Of a stretch of 64,000 nt of DNA, positions 15,766 through 23,786 are shown in pieces. How positions within the stretch are numbered: the stretch's first letter is position 1; every line of letters begins with the position of its first letter. The notes below the pieces were generated by a model, which was not told where the DNA came from, made no database searches, and saw only the letters and a list, made by a program, of their open reading frames with translations. Position numbers and translations under genes: made by a program. Source of the DNA: Dermatobacter hominis (GTDB lineage: Bacteria; Actinomycetota; Acidimicrobiia; Acidimicrobiales; Microtrichaceae); NCBI RefSeq assembly GCF_020715685.1, contig NZ_CP085840.1, forward strand, positions 806,001 through 870,000. Direction: 5' to 3'.

Positions 15766-17032
15766 AGTCGCGGAGGCGGTCGATCTCGTGCTCGAGCATG
15801 GCGTCGATCGAGTCGGCGGGCGGAGTCGGCAGCACCACCGGTCCGTGCTCCCGGCTGGGGAGCAGCACCACCGCGGTGCCCGGGCTCGTGACGACGCCGC
15901 GCTGGTTGGTCACCCGGATGTCGAGGTGGACCTCGGACCGCACGCCCTGGTCGGTGTCGACCCGGCGCTTGTCGGTGACCTCGCCGGTCAGCCACGACGC
16001 GTCGCCCATGAAGTTGAAGCGCCGGTGCTGGCACTCCAGCCGCCACAGCCAGGCGTCGTCGCCCATCCAGTCGGTCACGAGGTGGCAGAGCCACGCCTCC
16101 CGCAACCCGCCGTAGTCGTACGACATGGGCAGGCCCAGCTCGCGCGCCCGCTCGGGCTCCCAGTGGAGGCGCTGCACGGTGTCGGGCACGTTGAGCGAGT
16201 TGGGCGGGTACAGCCCCGGCGCCTTCTGCCGCACCTTCCACGCGAGGCGGAAGCTGCCCGGGGGCGTCAGCTGCATGCCCCAGCCGAGGTGCCACACCAC
16301 GACATCGGTGGTGGTCAGCGGGCCCTTCACCTTGCGGTCGAGCTCGTCGCCGACCTCGACGTCCTCGAACCAGCGCGGCTCGGCCCCGCGGCGCGACTCC
16401 GCGGCGTAGGCGGCGTCGATCTCGGCGAGCTGCTCGGGGGTGTACGGCTCGGCCAGCTGGTGGCGGTCATCGCGGTCCCCGGACCGCTCCTTGGACGCGC
16501 TGCGCTCGGTGTTGACCCACGTGCCGCGCCGGATGGCGTGCAGCCGGTCGTCCTGGTCGGCGTAGATGAAGTCGTGCGTGACGTGGGCGCTGCGGCCGCC
16601 GAAGTCGCTCCGCTTGTCCTGCACGCCGACCTGGGCGCGCAGGCAGCGGAGCCGGTCGCCGAGGTGGAGCGGTCGCCACCACTCGAACGCCATCACCGCC
16701 TGGTACGAGCCCAGCCCGGCGAACGGGTCGCCCCGCAGGACGGCCTTGTGCTCGGGCGGCGTCGGGCGGGGCGAGGCGTCCTCGCCCATCGTGTAGAGGA
16801 ACGCCGGCGGGGCGACGACGCCGCCCCAGCGCGAGGCCGAGGCGTGCTCCTCGTCGCAGTACAGGGGGTTGTCGTCGCCGTACCCGTAGGCGAAGTGCCG
16901 GATCCCGTCGCGCGACACCTCCAGGTTGTGCGGCATGTTCGGCAGCCGCACCGGCACGCCGATGCGCGACCGCGAGCGTTCGAAGCTCTCGTCGGTGAGC
17001 CGCCCGTAGTCCGCTGCGCTGGTGTCGGTCAC
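15764..17032 (-). CDS. MaoC-type dehydratase with two hot-dog domains
   Basis: Protein of 422 residues with an N-terminal FAS1-type dehydratase hot-dog domain (about 15-150, with FAYGYGDDNPLYCDEEHA as the substrate loop) and a C-terminal MaoC-like domain (about 200-400, VEVGDELDRKVKGPLTTTDVVVWHLGWG). Double hot-dog hydratases of this length are found in actinobacterial lipid and steroid clusters and hydrate or dehydrate bulky acyl-CoAs. The GTG start overlaps the stop of the LLM oxidoreductase (GTGA) and so the two are coupled. Which hydratase residues are functional is not certain: the first domain keeps an Asp-Asn pair in the loop, while a canonical His partner is not obvious. Confidence 0.9.
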   Translation of the reverse strand: MTDTSAADYGRLTDESFERSRSRIGVPVRLPNMPHNLEVSRDGIRHFAYGYGDDNPLYCDEEHASASRWGGVVAPPAFLYTMGEDASPRPTPPEHKAVLRGDPFAGLGSYQAVMAFEWWRPLHLGDRLRCLRAQVGVQDKRSDFGGRSAHVTHDFIYADQDDRLHAIRRGTWVNTERSASKERSGDRDDRHQLAEPYTPEQLAEIDAAYAAESRRGAEPRWFEDVEVGDELDRKVKGPLTTTDVVVWHLGWGMQLTPPGSFRLAWKVRQKAPGLYPPNSLNVPDTVQRLHWEPERARELGLPMSYDYGGLREAWLCHLVTDWMGDDAWLWRLECQHRRFNFMGDASWLTGEVTDKRRVDTDQGVRSEVHLDIRVTNQRGVVTSPGTAVVLLPSREHGPVVLPTPPADSIDAMLEHEIDRLRD

Positions 17033-18123
17033 GATCGTCCTCCCGTCGCGGTGGCCCCCGCCGCGCTCGCCGCCCCGTCGCCGACGAGCTCGACGATCGC
17101 CTCGGCGTACGCCGTGGCCCGCCTCGGCGAGACCATGAACGACGGGACCGAGTGGAAGCGCAGGTCGGGCAGGCGCCGACGCGCCGCCAACCGGTCCCGG
17201 GCCTCGGCCGCGGTGCCGTACACGGCGATGGCGTCGAGCATGTCGACGGGGATCGCGTCCGCCATCGCGTCCATGTCGCCGGCCCGGAACGCCTCGCGGA
17301 CGGCGCGGACGGCGTCGTCCCACCCGTGCATCGAGGTGAGCGTGTCGTAGGTCTTCACGGTGACGTAGAAGCCGACCATGAGACGGGCGTCGCGCTCCGC
17401 CCGGGCCGGATCGGCGTCGTCGACCGACGTGATGACCCACCCCCAGCGCTGGAGCGAGCCGGCGTCGCGGCCCGCGCTCGACGCGCCGGCCGCCAGGTGC
17501 GGGTCGACGACCTCGTCCCACCACCGGTCGGTGAACAGCCCGTGGCCGATGATGCCGTCGGCCACCCGTCCGGCGACCTCGAGCATCCCGCGGTTGAACG
17601 CGCCCACGACGATCGGGACGTCGATCGGCCCGAGCACCGGTGCCATGATCGTGGCGTCGATCGGGTAGAACTCGCCGTCGTGGCGGACCGGCCGGCGGTT
17701 CGGGGCCCGGAGGTAGGCCCGCACCGCCCCGACCATGTCGGCCATGCGGGCCAGCGGGCGGTCGGCGGGGACGGCGAACCAGTCCTCGTTCATCCGACGG
17801 GTCCCGGCGCCGAGCCCCAGGAACGTGCGCCCCGGTGCGAGCTTGTCCACGTGGCGCATCGCCGACGCGTGCACGAACGGCGACCGGGCGAAGGCGTAGG
17901 CGACGCCGGTGCCGATCCGGGCGGAGCTCGTGTTCGCCGCCATCTCGGCGAGCGTCACGTAGGCGTTGCCGTCGACGAACTCGCCGGTGCAGAACGCCGA
18001 GCACCCCGCCGCCTCGGCGAGGGCGCCCACCTCCGCGCCGGGCCAGCGCATCCCCCAGCCCGACCACGGCGGTGCGCCCGCCGAGCCGGCCTCGTCCTGC
18101 CGGGACTCTCCGTCCTGCGACAC
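17029..18123 (-). CDS. LLM class F420-dependent oxidoreductase
   Basis: Luciferase-like (TIM barrel) oxidoreductase of 364 residues. Features are an early GWGMRWPGAEVGALAEAAGCSAFCTGEF strand-helix pair, then RTFLGLGAGTRRMNEDWF (about 110-128), DMVGAVRAYLRAPNRRPVRHDGEFYPI, and PIVVGAFNRGMLEVAGRVADGIIGHG, the typical sequence order of F420-dependent members. The GTG at 18123 was chosen because GAGGAGG ends eight bases before it; another in-frame GTG at 18129 overlaps the previous stop (GTGA) but is only two bases from the ribosome site. It may reduce or oxidise a keto or enoyl intermediate with F420. F420-type assignment rests on family resemblance; FMN use cannot be excluded. Confidence 0.9.
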   Translation of the reverse strand: MSQDGESRQDEAGSAGAPPWSGWGMRWPGAEVGALAEAAGCSAFCTGEFVDGNAYVTLAEMAANTSSARIGTGVAYAFARSPFVHASAMRHVDKLAPGRTFLGLGAGTRRMNEDWFAVPADRPLARMADMVGAVRAYLRAPNRRPVRHDGEFYPIDATIMAPVLGPIDVPIVVGAFNRGMLEVAGRVADGIIGHGLFTDRWWDEVVDPHLAAGASSAGRDAGSLQRWGWVITSVDDADPARAERDARLMVGFYVTVKTYDTLTSMHGWDDAVRAVREAFRAGDMDAMADAIPVDMLDAIAVYGTAAEARDRLAARRRLPDLRFHSVPSFMVSPRRATAYAEAIVELVGDGAASAAGATATGGRS

Positions 18124-18125
18124 GG

Positions 18126-19370
18126 TCACGACCTCCTCATCTCCCTGAACGGGACGTCGGCGTCCACCGCCGGCTCGCGGGGCAGGCCCAACGTGCGCTC
18201 GCCGACGATGTTGCGCTGGATCTCGTTCGTGCCCCCGCCGAGCGAGGGCACGAAGGCCGAGAGGCCGGTGCGGACGACGCGGCCGCCGTCGGGCGCGTCG
18301 TCGCCGGCGAGCATGGCGTCGGGCCCGAGCAGCGCCATCGACACGTCCCGGGACTCGTGCGCCAGCCGGGCCAGGTCGAGCTTCATCGCCGAGCCGTCGA
18401 GCGCGGTCGGCACCCGGGCGCGGGCCAGGTCGCGGACGCGCTGGCCGTTCCGCCGGTACACCTCGCTGTGGACGAAGTAGCGCACCACCCGGTCGCGCAG
18501 CGCCGGGCGGTCCGCCACGCCGCGCGCGCGGGCGAGCTGCACGACGGCCCGCGAGCTCAGCAGCGGCGGCTGCCGGCGCGGCGCCCCGCCGGCGGCCTCC
18601 CACTCCCGCACGAGGTCGCCGACCCGGCGGTCGAGGTTCCCGGCGATGGTCCCGGCCTCGACGACCACGGCGCCCGTGCCGGCGGCGGCCGCCGAGGCGG
18701 CGCGCTCGTGCGCCAGCGTCGTGCGGGCGACGTCCCACCCCCCGCCGATCGCGCCGACGACGTCCGCGACCGGGACACGGGCCTCGGTCAGGAACACCTC
18801 GCTGAACTCGCTCGCGCCGTTCATCTGCACCAGCGGGCGGACCTCGACGCCGGGCTGGCGCATGTCGAGCATGAGGAACGTGATGCCGCGGTGCTTGGGC
18901 ACGTCGAGGTCGGTCCGGCAGAGGAGCATCCCCCACTCGCTGACGTCGGCCTTCGAGCTCCACACCTTCTGACCGGACACGACCCACTCGTCGCCGTCGA
19001 GCTCGGCGCGCGTCGACAGGCTGGCCAGGTCGGATCCGGCCCCGGGCTCGCTGAACAGCTGGCACCACTGCGCCCTGCCGCGGCCCATCGGGGCGACGAA
19101 CCGCTCCCGTTGCTCCGCCGTGCCGTGCTCGATCACCGTCGGGCCCCCCATGTTCGGGCCGTTGCCCGCGGGCGCGGCGATCGCACCGGCGTCGGCCAGC
19201 GCCGCGGCGACCCGGCGTGCCTCGGCCGCGGTGGCCCCGGTGCCGCCGAGGCCGGCCGGCCACGTCGGGAACGCGAGGCCCGCGTCGAACAGCAGGTCCC
19301 ACCACTCGCCGAGGGTCAGGTCGGGCGTCCAGTGCTCACCGATCCACGCCGCCCACTCGCTGTCGGACAT
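18126..19370 (-). CDS. Acyl-CoA dehydrogenase with altered catalytic motif
   Basis: FAD acyl-CoA dehydrogenase of 414 residues. SEPGAGSDLASLST (about 106-119) and SGQKVWSSKADVSEWGMLLCRT mark the FAD site. The C-terminal signature reads PSLGGGTNEIQRN, so the usual catalytic Glu before GT is Gly. An extra region with an Ala-rich helix and arginine-rich loop (about 225-260) makes it longer than average. First gene of the leftward ACAD/LLM/MaoC set, followed by the LLM gene with overlapping ends. It is divergent from another, canonical dehydrogenase 85 bases away. The set could carry out desaturation, reduction and hydration of one CoA intermediate. Confidence 0.93.
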   Translation of the reverse strand: MSDSEWAAWIGEHWTPDLTLGEWWDLLFDAGLAFPTWPAGLGGTGATAAEARRVAAALADAGAIAAPAGNGPNMGGPTVIEHGTAEQRERFVAPMGRGRAQWCQLFSEPGAGSDLASLSTRAELDGDEWVVSGQKVWSSKADVSEWGMLLCRTDLDVPKHRGITFLMLDMRQPGVEVRPLVQMNGASEFSEVFLTEARVPVADVVGAIGGGWDVARTTLAHERAASAAAAGTGAVVVEAGTIAGNLDRRVGDLVREWEAAGGAPRRQPPLLSSRAVVQLARARGVADRPALRDRVVRYFVHSEVYRRNGQRVRDLARARVPTALDGSAMKLDLARLAHESRDVSMALLGPDAMLAGDDAPDGGRVVRTGLSAFVPSLGGGTNEIQRNIVGERTLGLPREPAVDADVPFREMRRS

Positions 19371-19443
19371 CGACCCCCCGGACGATCGTCGGCCCCTCGC
19401 CGCGGCGACGCCCGTTCCGAGGGCTCGCCGTTAAATAGGTGAG

Positions 19444-19449
19444 TATATT
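19444..19449 (+). promoter_or_regulatory. -10 element TATATT for a leaderless acyl-CoA dehydrogenase mRNA
   Basis: TATATT lies six bases upstream of the ATG at 19456 in an AT-rich patch (GTTAAATAGGTGAG just before it) within otherwise GC-rich DNA. This spacing puts the transcript start on the ATG. No good -35 was found at 17 bases and no ribosome site exists, consistent with a leaderless transcript. Confidence 0.6.
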
Positions 19450-19455
19450 CCGGGG

Positions 19456-20601
19456 ATGGACCTGACGCTCGATGACGCGGAGCGGGAGCTCGCGGAGCTC
19501 TGCCGCAGCTTCGCCGACAAGGAGATCGCCGTCCGGGCGCCGGCGGCCTGGGAGCGCGCAGAGTGCCCCACCGACCTGCTCCGGGAGATGGGCGAGCTCG
19601 GCCTGCTGGGCATGCTGGTCCCCGAGCGGTGGGGCGGCATCGGCATGTCGACCGTCGGCTTCGTCGCCGCGCTCGAGCAGCTCGGCCGCGCCGACCAGTC
19701 GGTGGCCGCCGCCTTCCAGGCCCACGTCACGATCGGGTCGGTGCCCCTGCTGCTGTTCGGCACCGACGAGCAGCGCGAGCGCTGGCTGCGCCCGCTGGCC
19801 GAGGGCAGGGTGCTCGGCGCCTTCGGGCTCACCGAGCCCGACGCCGGCTCCGACGCACGCGGCATCAGCACCCGCGCGGAGCGCCACGACGGCGGGTGGC
19901 TGCTCAACGGCCGCAAGACGTTCATCTCGAACGCCGGCACCGACATGAGCTTCGGGGTGACCGTGCTGGCCCGCACGGGCGACGCCGACAACGGCCCTCG
20001 CTTCGGGAGCTTCGTGGTCGAGAAGGGCACGCCCGGCTACTCGATCGGGCCGAAGATGCGCGGCATCGGCTGGCGGGGGCTCGACACGCGCGAGCTCTGG
20101 TTCGACGACGTCTGGGTGCCCGACGACCACCTGGTCGGCGACCCGGACCTGGGGCTGGGGCAGTTCCTCCAGACCCTCGAGGTCGGTCGGATCTCGATCG
20201 CCGCGCTGTCGCTCAGCCTGACCCAGGCCGTGCTCGACCTGTCGCTCGCGTACGCCGGCGAGCGTCGTCAGTTCGGCCAGCCGATCGGCAGCTTCCAGGC
20301 CATCCAGTTCAAGCTCGCCGACATGGCGACCGAGCTCGAGGCGGCGCGCTGGCTGACCTACCGGGCGGCGTGGCTCCGCGACTCGGGCCAGCCGTTCCTC
20401 AAGGAGGCGGCGATGGCGAAGCTGAAGGCCAGCCGGCTCGCGGCGTGGGCGGCGTCGGAGGCCGTGCAGATCCACGGCGGCGTCGGCTACATGCTCGAGT
20501 CGCCGGTGGCCCGCTTCTACTGCGACGCCAAGGTGCTCGAGATCGGCGAGGGCACCAACGAGATCCAGCACCTCGTCATCGCGCGGGCGCTCGGCTGCTG
20601 A
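19456..20601 (+). CDS. Acyl-CoA dehydrogenase, canonical
   Basis: FAD acyl-CoA dehydrogenase of 381 residues, the only one in the window with the complete classic signature: FGLTEPDAGSDARGIST (about 125-141), NGRKTFISNAG, RRQFGQPIGSFQAIQFKLADM, QIHGGVGYMLE and the C-terminal LEIGEGTNEIQ with the catalytic Glu. It should therefore be an ordinary homotetrameric alpha,beta-dehydrogenase of short or medium acyl-CoA (GCVGYM-type C-terminus) feeding ETF. It starts with ATG 19456, likely leaderless. Gene end faces a convergent SDR across a hairpin. Confidence 0.95.
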   Translation: MDLTLDDAERELAELCRSFADKEIAVRAPAAWERAECPTDLLREMGELGLLGMLVPERWGGIGMSTVGFVAALEQLGRADQSVAAAFQAHVTIGSVPLLLFGTDEQRERWLRPLAEGRVLGAFGLTEPDAGSDARGISTRAERHDGGWLLNGRKTFISNAGTDMSFGVTVLARTGDADNGPRFGSFVVEKGTPGYSIGPKMRGIGWRGLDTRELWFDDVWVPDDHLVGDPDLGLGQFLQTLEVGRISIAALSLSLTQAVLDLSLAYAGERRQFGQPIGSFQAIQFKLADMATELEAARWLTYRAAWLRDSGQPFLKEAAMAKLKASRLAAWAASEAVQIHGGVGYMLESPVARFYCDAKVLEIGEGTNEIQHLVIARALGC

Positions 20602-20625
20602 TGCCGGACCGGCGAGGCCCCGGTG

Positions 20626-20656
20626 CCGACCCCACGGCGCGGTCGTACGGGGTCGG
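20626..20656. terminator. Hairpin between convergent acyl-CoA dehydrogenase and SDR genes
   Basis: CCGACCCC (20626-20633) and GGGGTCGG (20649-20656) form an 8-bp GC stem with a 15-base loop, halfway in the 65-base convergent gap. No T-run follows, as is common in high-GC actinobacteria. It may serve both directions. Confidence 0.4.
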
Positions 20657-20666
20657 GGCCCCCGGC

Positions 20667-21437
20667 TCAGGGCGCGGCGTAGCCGCCGTCGACCACGAGC
20701 GCGGCACCCGTCGTCCAGGCCGATCCCCCGCCGGCGAGGTAGGAGTACGCCCCGGCCACGTCGGCGGCGGCGCCGAGCCCGAGCGGGTGGCGCGCCGCGA
20801 TGGCGTCGAGCGCCTCGTCCGGGAGCCCGTCGTGGATGGCCGATCGGAACGTCCCCGGGCAGACGCAGTTCACGCGGATCCCGTCGCGGGCGTACTCCAC
20901 GGCCGCGACCTTGGCGAGCTCGATCACCCCGGCCTTGGTGACGCAGTAGGGGCCGGCGTGGCTCCACGCGGTCATGCCCGACACCGACGCGGTGAGCACG
21001 ATCGACCCACCGCCCTGCGGTCTCATGACGCCGACCGCCGACCGCACGGCGTTGACGGCGCCGAGCACGTTGACCCGGAAGGCGCGCTCCCAGTCCTCGG
21101 TGCGCAGGTTGTGGATGCGGCCGTTCGGCGACAGCACGCCGGCGTTGCTGATCACGACGTCGAGCCGGCCGAACCGCTCGACGGCCCGAGCCGTCACCTC
21201 GTCGACCTGGTCGGGGTCCGACACGTCGGCGAGCAGGGTCTCGACCGATCCGGTCGCGCCCTCGAGCCCGTCGACGGTGGCACCCAGCGTGTCCTCGCGC
21301 AGGTCGCTCAGCACCAGGTCCGTCTCCGGCTCCGACGCCAGGCGGGACGAGATGGCCGCGCCCAGCGCCCCTCCCGCCCCGAGGATCGCCACGACGCGAC
21401 GGCCACCGCCGTCACCGCTCCGCTCCCCCACGTCCAC
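20667..21437 (-). CDS. SDR family oxidoreductase
   Basis: Short-chain dehydrogenase of 256 residues with a non-classical cofactor motif AILGAGGALG (Thr replaced by Leu), NAGV after SNAG, catalytic Ser in LTASVSG and Tyr/Lys in YCVTK, ending in TGAALVVDGGYAAP. Asp in VLSDLRED after strand 2 suggests NAD. GTG start at 21437 is preceded by GGAGGGAG five bases away. It lies directly downstream of another SDR (24-base gap) next to the C-C hydrolase and Rieske genes. Inferred role: dehydrogenase of a dihydrodiol or hydroxyl intermediate of the ring-degrading pathway. Confidence 0.92.
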   Translation of the reverse strand: MDVGERSGDGGGRRVVAILGAGGALGAAISSRLASEPETDLVLSDLREDTLGATVDGLEGATGSVETLLADVSDPDQVDEVTARAVERFGRLDVVISNAGVLSPNGRIHNLRTEDWERAFRVNVLGAVNAVRSAVGVMRPQGGGSIVLTASVSGMTAWSHAGPYCVTKAGVIELAKVAAVEYARDGIRVNCVCPGTFRSAIHDGLPDEALDAIAARHPLGLGAAADVAGAYSYLAGGGSAWTTGAALVVDGGYAAP

Positions 21438-21461
21438 GCTCCCTCCGTCGGTCCCGTCCGG

Positions 21462-22238
21462 TCAGACGAGCAGGTAGCCGCCGTCGACCGCGAGCACGGT
21501 GCCGGTCACGAACCCCGCGGCCTCCGACGCCAGGAACAGGTAGGCCCCGGCCAGGTCCGCCGGGCGGCCCCACCGGCCCTGAGCGGTGTGGTTCAGCACC
21601 GCTCGGGAGAGCCGCTCGTTCGACGTCCAGCCCGCGGCGAGCGGCGAGTCGAACCAGCCCGGGTTCACGACGTTCACGGTGATCCCGGCCGGCGCGAGAT
21701 CGAGCGCCAGCGACTTGGCCAGGGCGACGAGCCCGGCCTTCGACGCGCTGTAGGCGGCGAGCCCGCGGGCGGGCCGCTCGGCGAGCACCGAGCCGGTGAA
21801 GATCAGCCGTCCGCCGTCGCCCATCACCGACGCGGCGGCCCTCGCCCCGAGGAAGGCGCCGGTGAGGTTCACCTCGAGCACGTGGCGCCACACGTCCGGG
21901 TCGACGTCGAGCGGTCCTGCGACGACCGGCGAGATGCCGGCGTTGCAGATCCACGCGTCCACGCCGCCCCACTCCGCCACCACCGCCGCCGCGACGGCTG
22001 CGTTCACCGCGTCGTCGCAGACGTCGCCGGCCACGACCAGCGACTCGCCCGGCAGCGCGGCGGCCACCTCCTTGAGGTCGCCCTCGTCGCGGGCGACCAG
22101 GGCCACCCGTGCCCCGGCGTGGGAGAAGGCGTGGGCGAGCAGCTCGCCGAGGCCGCGGCTCGCGCCGGTGATCACCACGCGCCGTCCGGCGACGCCACCG
22201 TCGGGGAACGACGCCGGTATCTCGATCCGCTCCGCCAT
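21462..22238 (-). CDS. SDR family oxidoreductase
   Basis: Classical short-chain dehydrogenase of 258 residues: TGASRGLG (about 24-31), CNAGISP, catalytic Ser in FTGSVLAERPARGLAAYSASK with Tyr/Lys, and VTGTVLAVDGGYLLV at the end. Arg in LVARDEG after strand 2 hints at NADP or broad use. ATG 22238 has AGGAGG eleven bases upstream. It is divergent from the HsaD-like hydrolase with 60 bases between, so both may respond to one regulator. A function as dihydrodiol dehydrogenase working after the Rieske oxygenase is plausible but unproven. Confidence 0.92.
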   Translation of the reverse strand: MAERIEIPASFPDGGVAGRRVVITGASRGLGELLAHAFSHAGARVALVARDEGDLKEVAAALPGESLVVAGDVCDDAVNAAVAAAVVAEWGGVDAWICNAGISPVVAGPLDVDPDVWRHVLEVNLTGAFLGARAAASVMGDGGRLIFTGSVLAERPARGLAAYSASKAGLVALAKSLALDLAPAGITVNVVNPGWFDSPLAAGWTSNERLSRAVLNHTAQGRWGRPADLAGAYLFLASEAAGFVTGTVLAVDGGYLLV

Positions 22239-22281
22239 CGGGCGCTCCACCTCCTGGCGCGACACCCTAACCCCTAGATTG

Positions 22282-22296
22282 GACTGATCGGTACAG
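22282..22296 (+). promoter_or_regulatory. Operator-like site upstream of the C-C hydrolase
   Basis: GACTGATCGGTACAG at 22282-22296 matches GACTGGTCGTTACAG upstream of the TetR gene (35903-35917) at 13 of 15 positions and lies immediately before the hydrolase ATG (22299). TAGATT at 22275-22280 is a fair -10. This may be a fourth, weaker member of the operator set at 35900, 38577 and 42084. Confidence 0.4.
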
Positions 22297-22298
22297 CG

Positions 22299-23150
22299 AT
22301 GGACCTCACCTACGACGCCACCAGCCGCACGGTCGACACGCCGGTCGGCGCGCTCCACTACCACGAGGCCGGCGACGGCCCGCCGCTCGTGCTCCTGCAC
22401 GGGTCCGGTCCCGGCGTCAGCGCGTGGGCGAACTTCCGCGACAACCTCGGTGCGTTCGCCGAGCACTTCCGGACGATCGCGCTCGACTTCCCCGGCTTCG
22501 GCACCAGCGCCCCCTGCGACGACAACCCGCTCGCCGTCGCCCCGGGCGCCGTCACCGCGCTGCTCGACGCCCTCGAGCTCGGCCCGGTCCCGGTGCTCGG
22601 CAACTCGATGGGCGGCAACGTGGCCGCCAGGGTCGCGGCGGCCGAGCCCGAGCGGATCACGCGGCTGGTCACCATCGGGGGCCTCGGGGTCGGGCTGTTC
22701 AGCGCGAGCCCGCCCGAGGGCGTGAAGCTGCTGGTGCAGTTCGTCGAGGACCCGACCCGCGACCGCCTGGTCGCGTGGATGGAGTCGATGGTGTTCGACC
22801 CGGCGATCCTCACGGACGAGTTCGTCGAGCTGCGGTGGCGGACGGCCAACGACCCCGCCGCCCTGGCGGACGTGCGTCGCATGTTCAACCCGAAGGTGCT
22901 CGCCGCCATGCGGCGCGCCCCGCTCGGCGCCCCCGACCAGGTGGCGACGCTCGCCCGCATCAAGGCGCCCACGCTCGTGACGTGGGGCCGCGACGACCGC
23001 GTCACCCCGCTCGACAACGTGCTGCTGCCGCTGCGCGTCATCCGCGACTGCGAGGTCCACGTGTTCCCCGACTGCGGGCACTGGGCGATGATCGAGCGCA
23101 AGGACGAGTTCGAGCGCGTGGTGCTCGAGTACCTACTGAGAGGGCGGTGA
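22299..23150 (+). CDS. hsaD: Meta-cleavage product C-C bond hydrolase (HsaD/BphD type)
   Basis: Alpha/beta hydrolase of 283 residues. LLHGSGPGVSAWANFRDN (about 31-48) is the oxyanion region typical of carbon-carbon bond hydrolases. The nucleophile elbow is GNSMGG with Ser103; the acid is in GRDDRV (Asp233) and the base in DCGHWA (His261), spaced as in HsaD. It hydrolyses the ring-opened product of extradiol cleavage to a hydroxydienoate plus a second acid. Family knowledge gives HsaD for the steroid A/B ring and BphD for biphenyl; the substrate here is inferred from the HsaC-like dioxygenase 5 kb away. The stop overlaps the 3' end of the convergent NTF2-like gene by 18 bases. Confidence 0.93.
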   Translation: MDLTYDATSRTVDTPVGALHYHEAGDGPPLVLLHGSGPGVSAWANFRDNLGAFAEHFRTIALDFPGFGTSAPCDDNPLAVAPGAVTALLDALELGPVPVLGNSMGGNVAARVAAAEPERITRLVTIGGLGVGLFSASPPEGVKLLVQFVEDPTRDRLVAWMESMVFDPAILTDEFVELRWRTANDPAALADVRRMFNPKVLAAMRRAPLGAPDQVATLARIKAPTLVTWGRDDRVTPLDNVLLPLRVIRDCEVHVFPDCGHWAMIERKDEFERVVLEYLLRGR

Positions 23151-23684
23151 CCGGCGCTCCCGGGACACGTCGAGGGGGCGGAGGTACGACACGTCGTCGG
23201 CGTCGCGCCGGGGCGCCACGAACACCGGGTACCTCGGCGGCCCGCCCTGCGCCGTGCCCTCCCACTCGACCACCACGACCCGGCGGGCGATGCGCCACGT
23301 CCGGTCCCGGCGCTCGAGCCGGTCGACGTAGCGGCCGCCGCTCAGCAGGACCTCGCCCGCGTCGTCGCGGCGGAGCACGCACAGGTAGTAGCTCTCGGCG
23401 TGGGCCGTGTCCCCGTCGAGGTCGACCGAGGTGTTGGTGACGAAGCGCTGGTAGCCCGGGAACGGCGCGTGGGCCGAGGCCAGGAAGTCCACGAGCCCGT
23501 CGACGTCGCCGATGTACGCGCCGTGGTCCTCGACCGCGTCCGGGTGGTACGCCGAGCGGACGAGCTCGACGTCACCGCGGTCGACGCCCCTGGCGTAGCG
23601 GTGGATGCAGTCGACGACGGCCTGCCGGTCGACCAGGGCCCGCAGCGCCGCGACGTCCAGGTCGCCCACGTCCTCGTTCGCCAT
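23133..23684 (-). CDS. NTF2-like (SnoaL-type) protein
   Basis: Protein of 183 residues with the SnoaL/NTF2 fold: VDRQAVVDCIHRYARGVDRGDVELVRSAYHPDAVEDHG is the typical N-terminal helix-loop, and WRIARRVVVVEWE the closing strand. ATG 23684 was taken; an upstream in-frame reading is low in support. Divergent from the Rieske oxygenase gene, 101 bases away. Beta subunits of ring-hydroxylating dioxygenases also have this fold and length (170-190 residues), so it may be the structural or a catalytic partner of that oxygenase; SnoaL-like proteins also act as isomerases or dehydratases. Its 3' end overlaps the hydrolase gene by 18 bases. Confidence 0.85.
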   Translation of the reverse strand: MANEDVGDLDVAALRALVDRQAVVDCIHRYARGVDRGDVELVRSAYHPDAVEDHGAYIGDVDGLVDFLASAHAPFPGYQRFVTNTSVDLDGDTAHAESYYLCVLRRDDAGEVLLSGGRYVDRLERRDRTWRIARRVVVVEWEGTAQGGPPRYPVFVAPRRDADDVSYLRPLDVSRERRSPPSQ

Positions 23685-23749
23685 GCGACGGACCCTATGT
23701 GGGCACCCCGTCGGGCCGCCGCCCACATCCCGTCCGATGAGACGGGTGG

Positions 23750-23786
23750 TTGACCCCTCCGACGGTCCGCCGTTATGACCACCTTG
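23750..23786 (+). promoter_or_regulatory. Promoter TTGACC-N17-TTATGA with leaderless start of the Rieske gene
   Basis: TTGACC (23750-23755) and TTATGA (23773-23778) are separated by 17 bases, the best -35/-10 pair seen in the window. The predicted transcript start is at about 23785, at the GTG codon 23786. An upstream in-frame TTG at 23750 would lie inside the -35 and is therefore an unlikely start. Confidence 0.7.

Noticed and set aside
16467-19442. Long overlapping frames fused to the MaoC, LLM and dehydrogenase genes
   Set aside because: Apparent fusions come from reading through an antisense or out-of-frame stretch before the true start; the real starts are marked by GTGA overlaps and ribosome sites.
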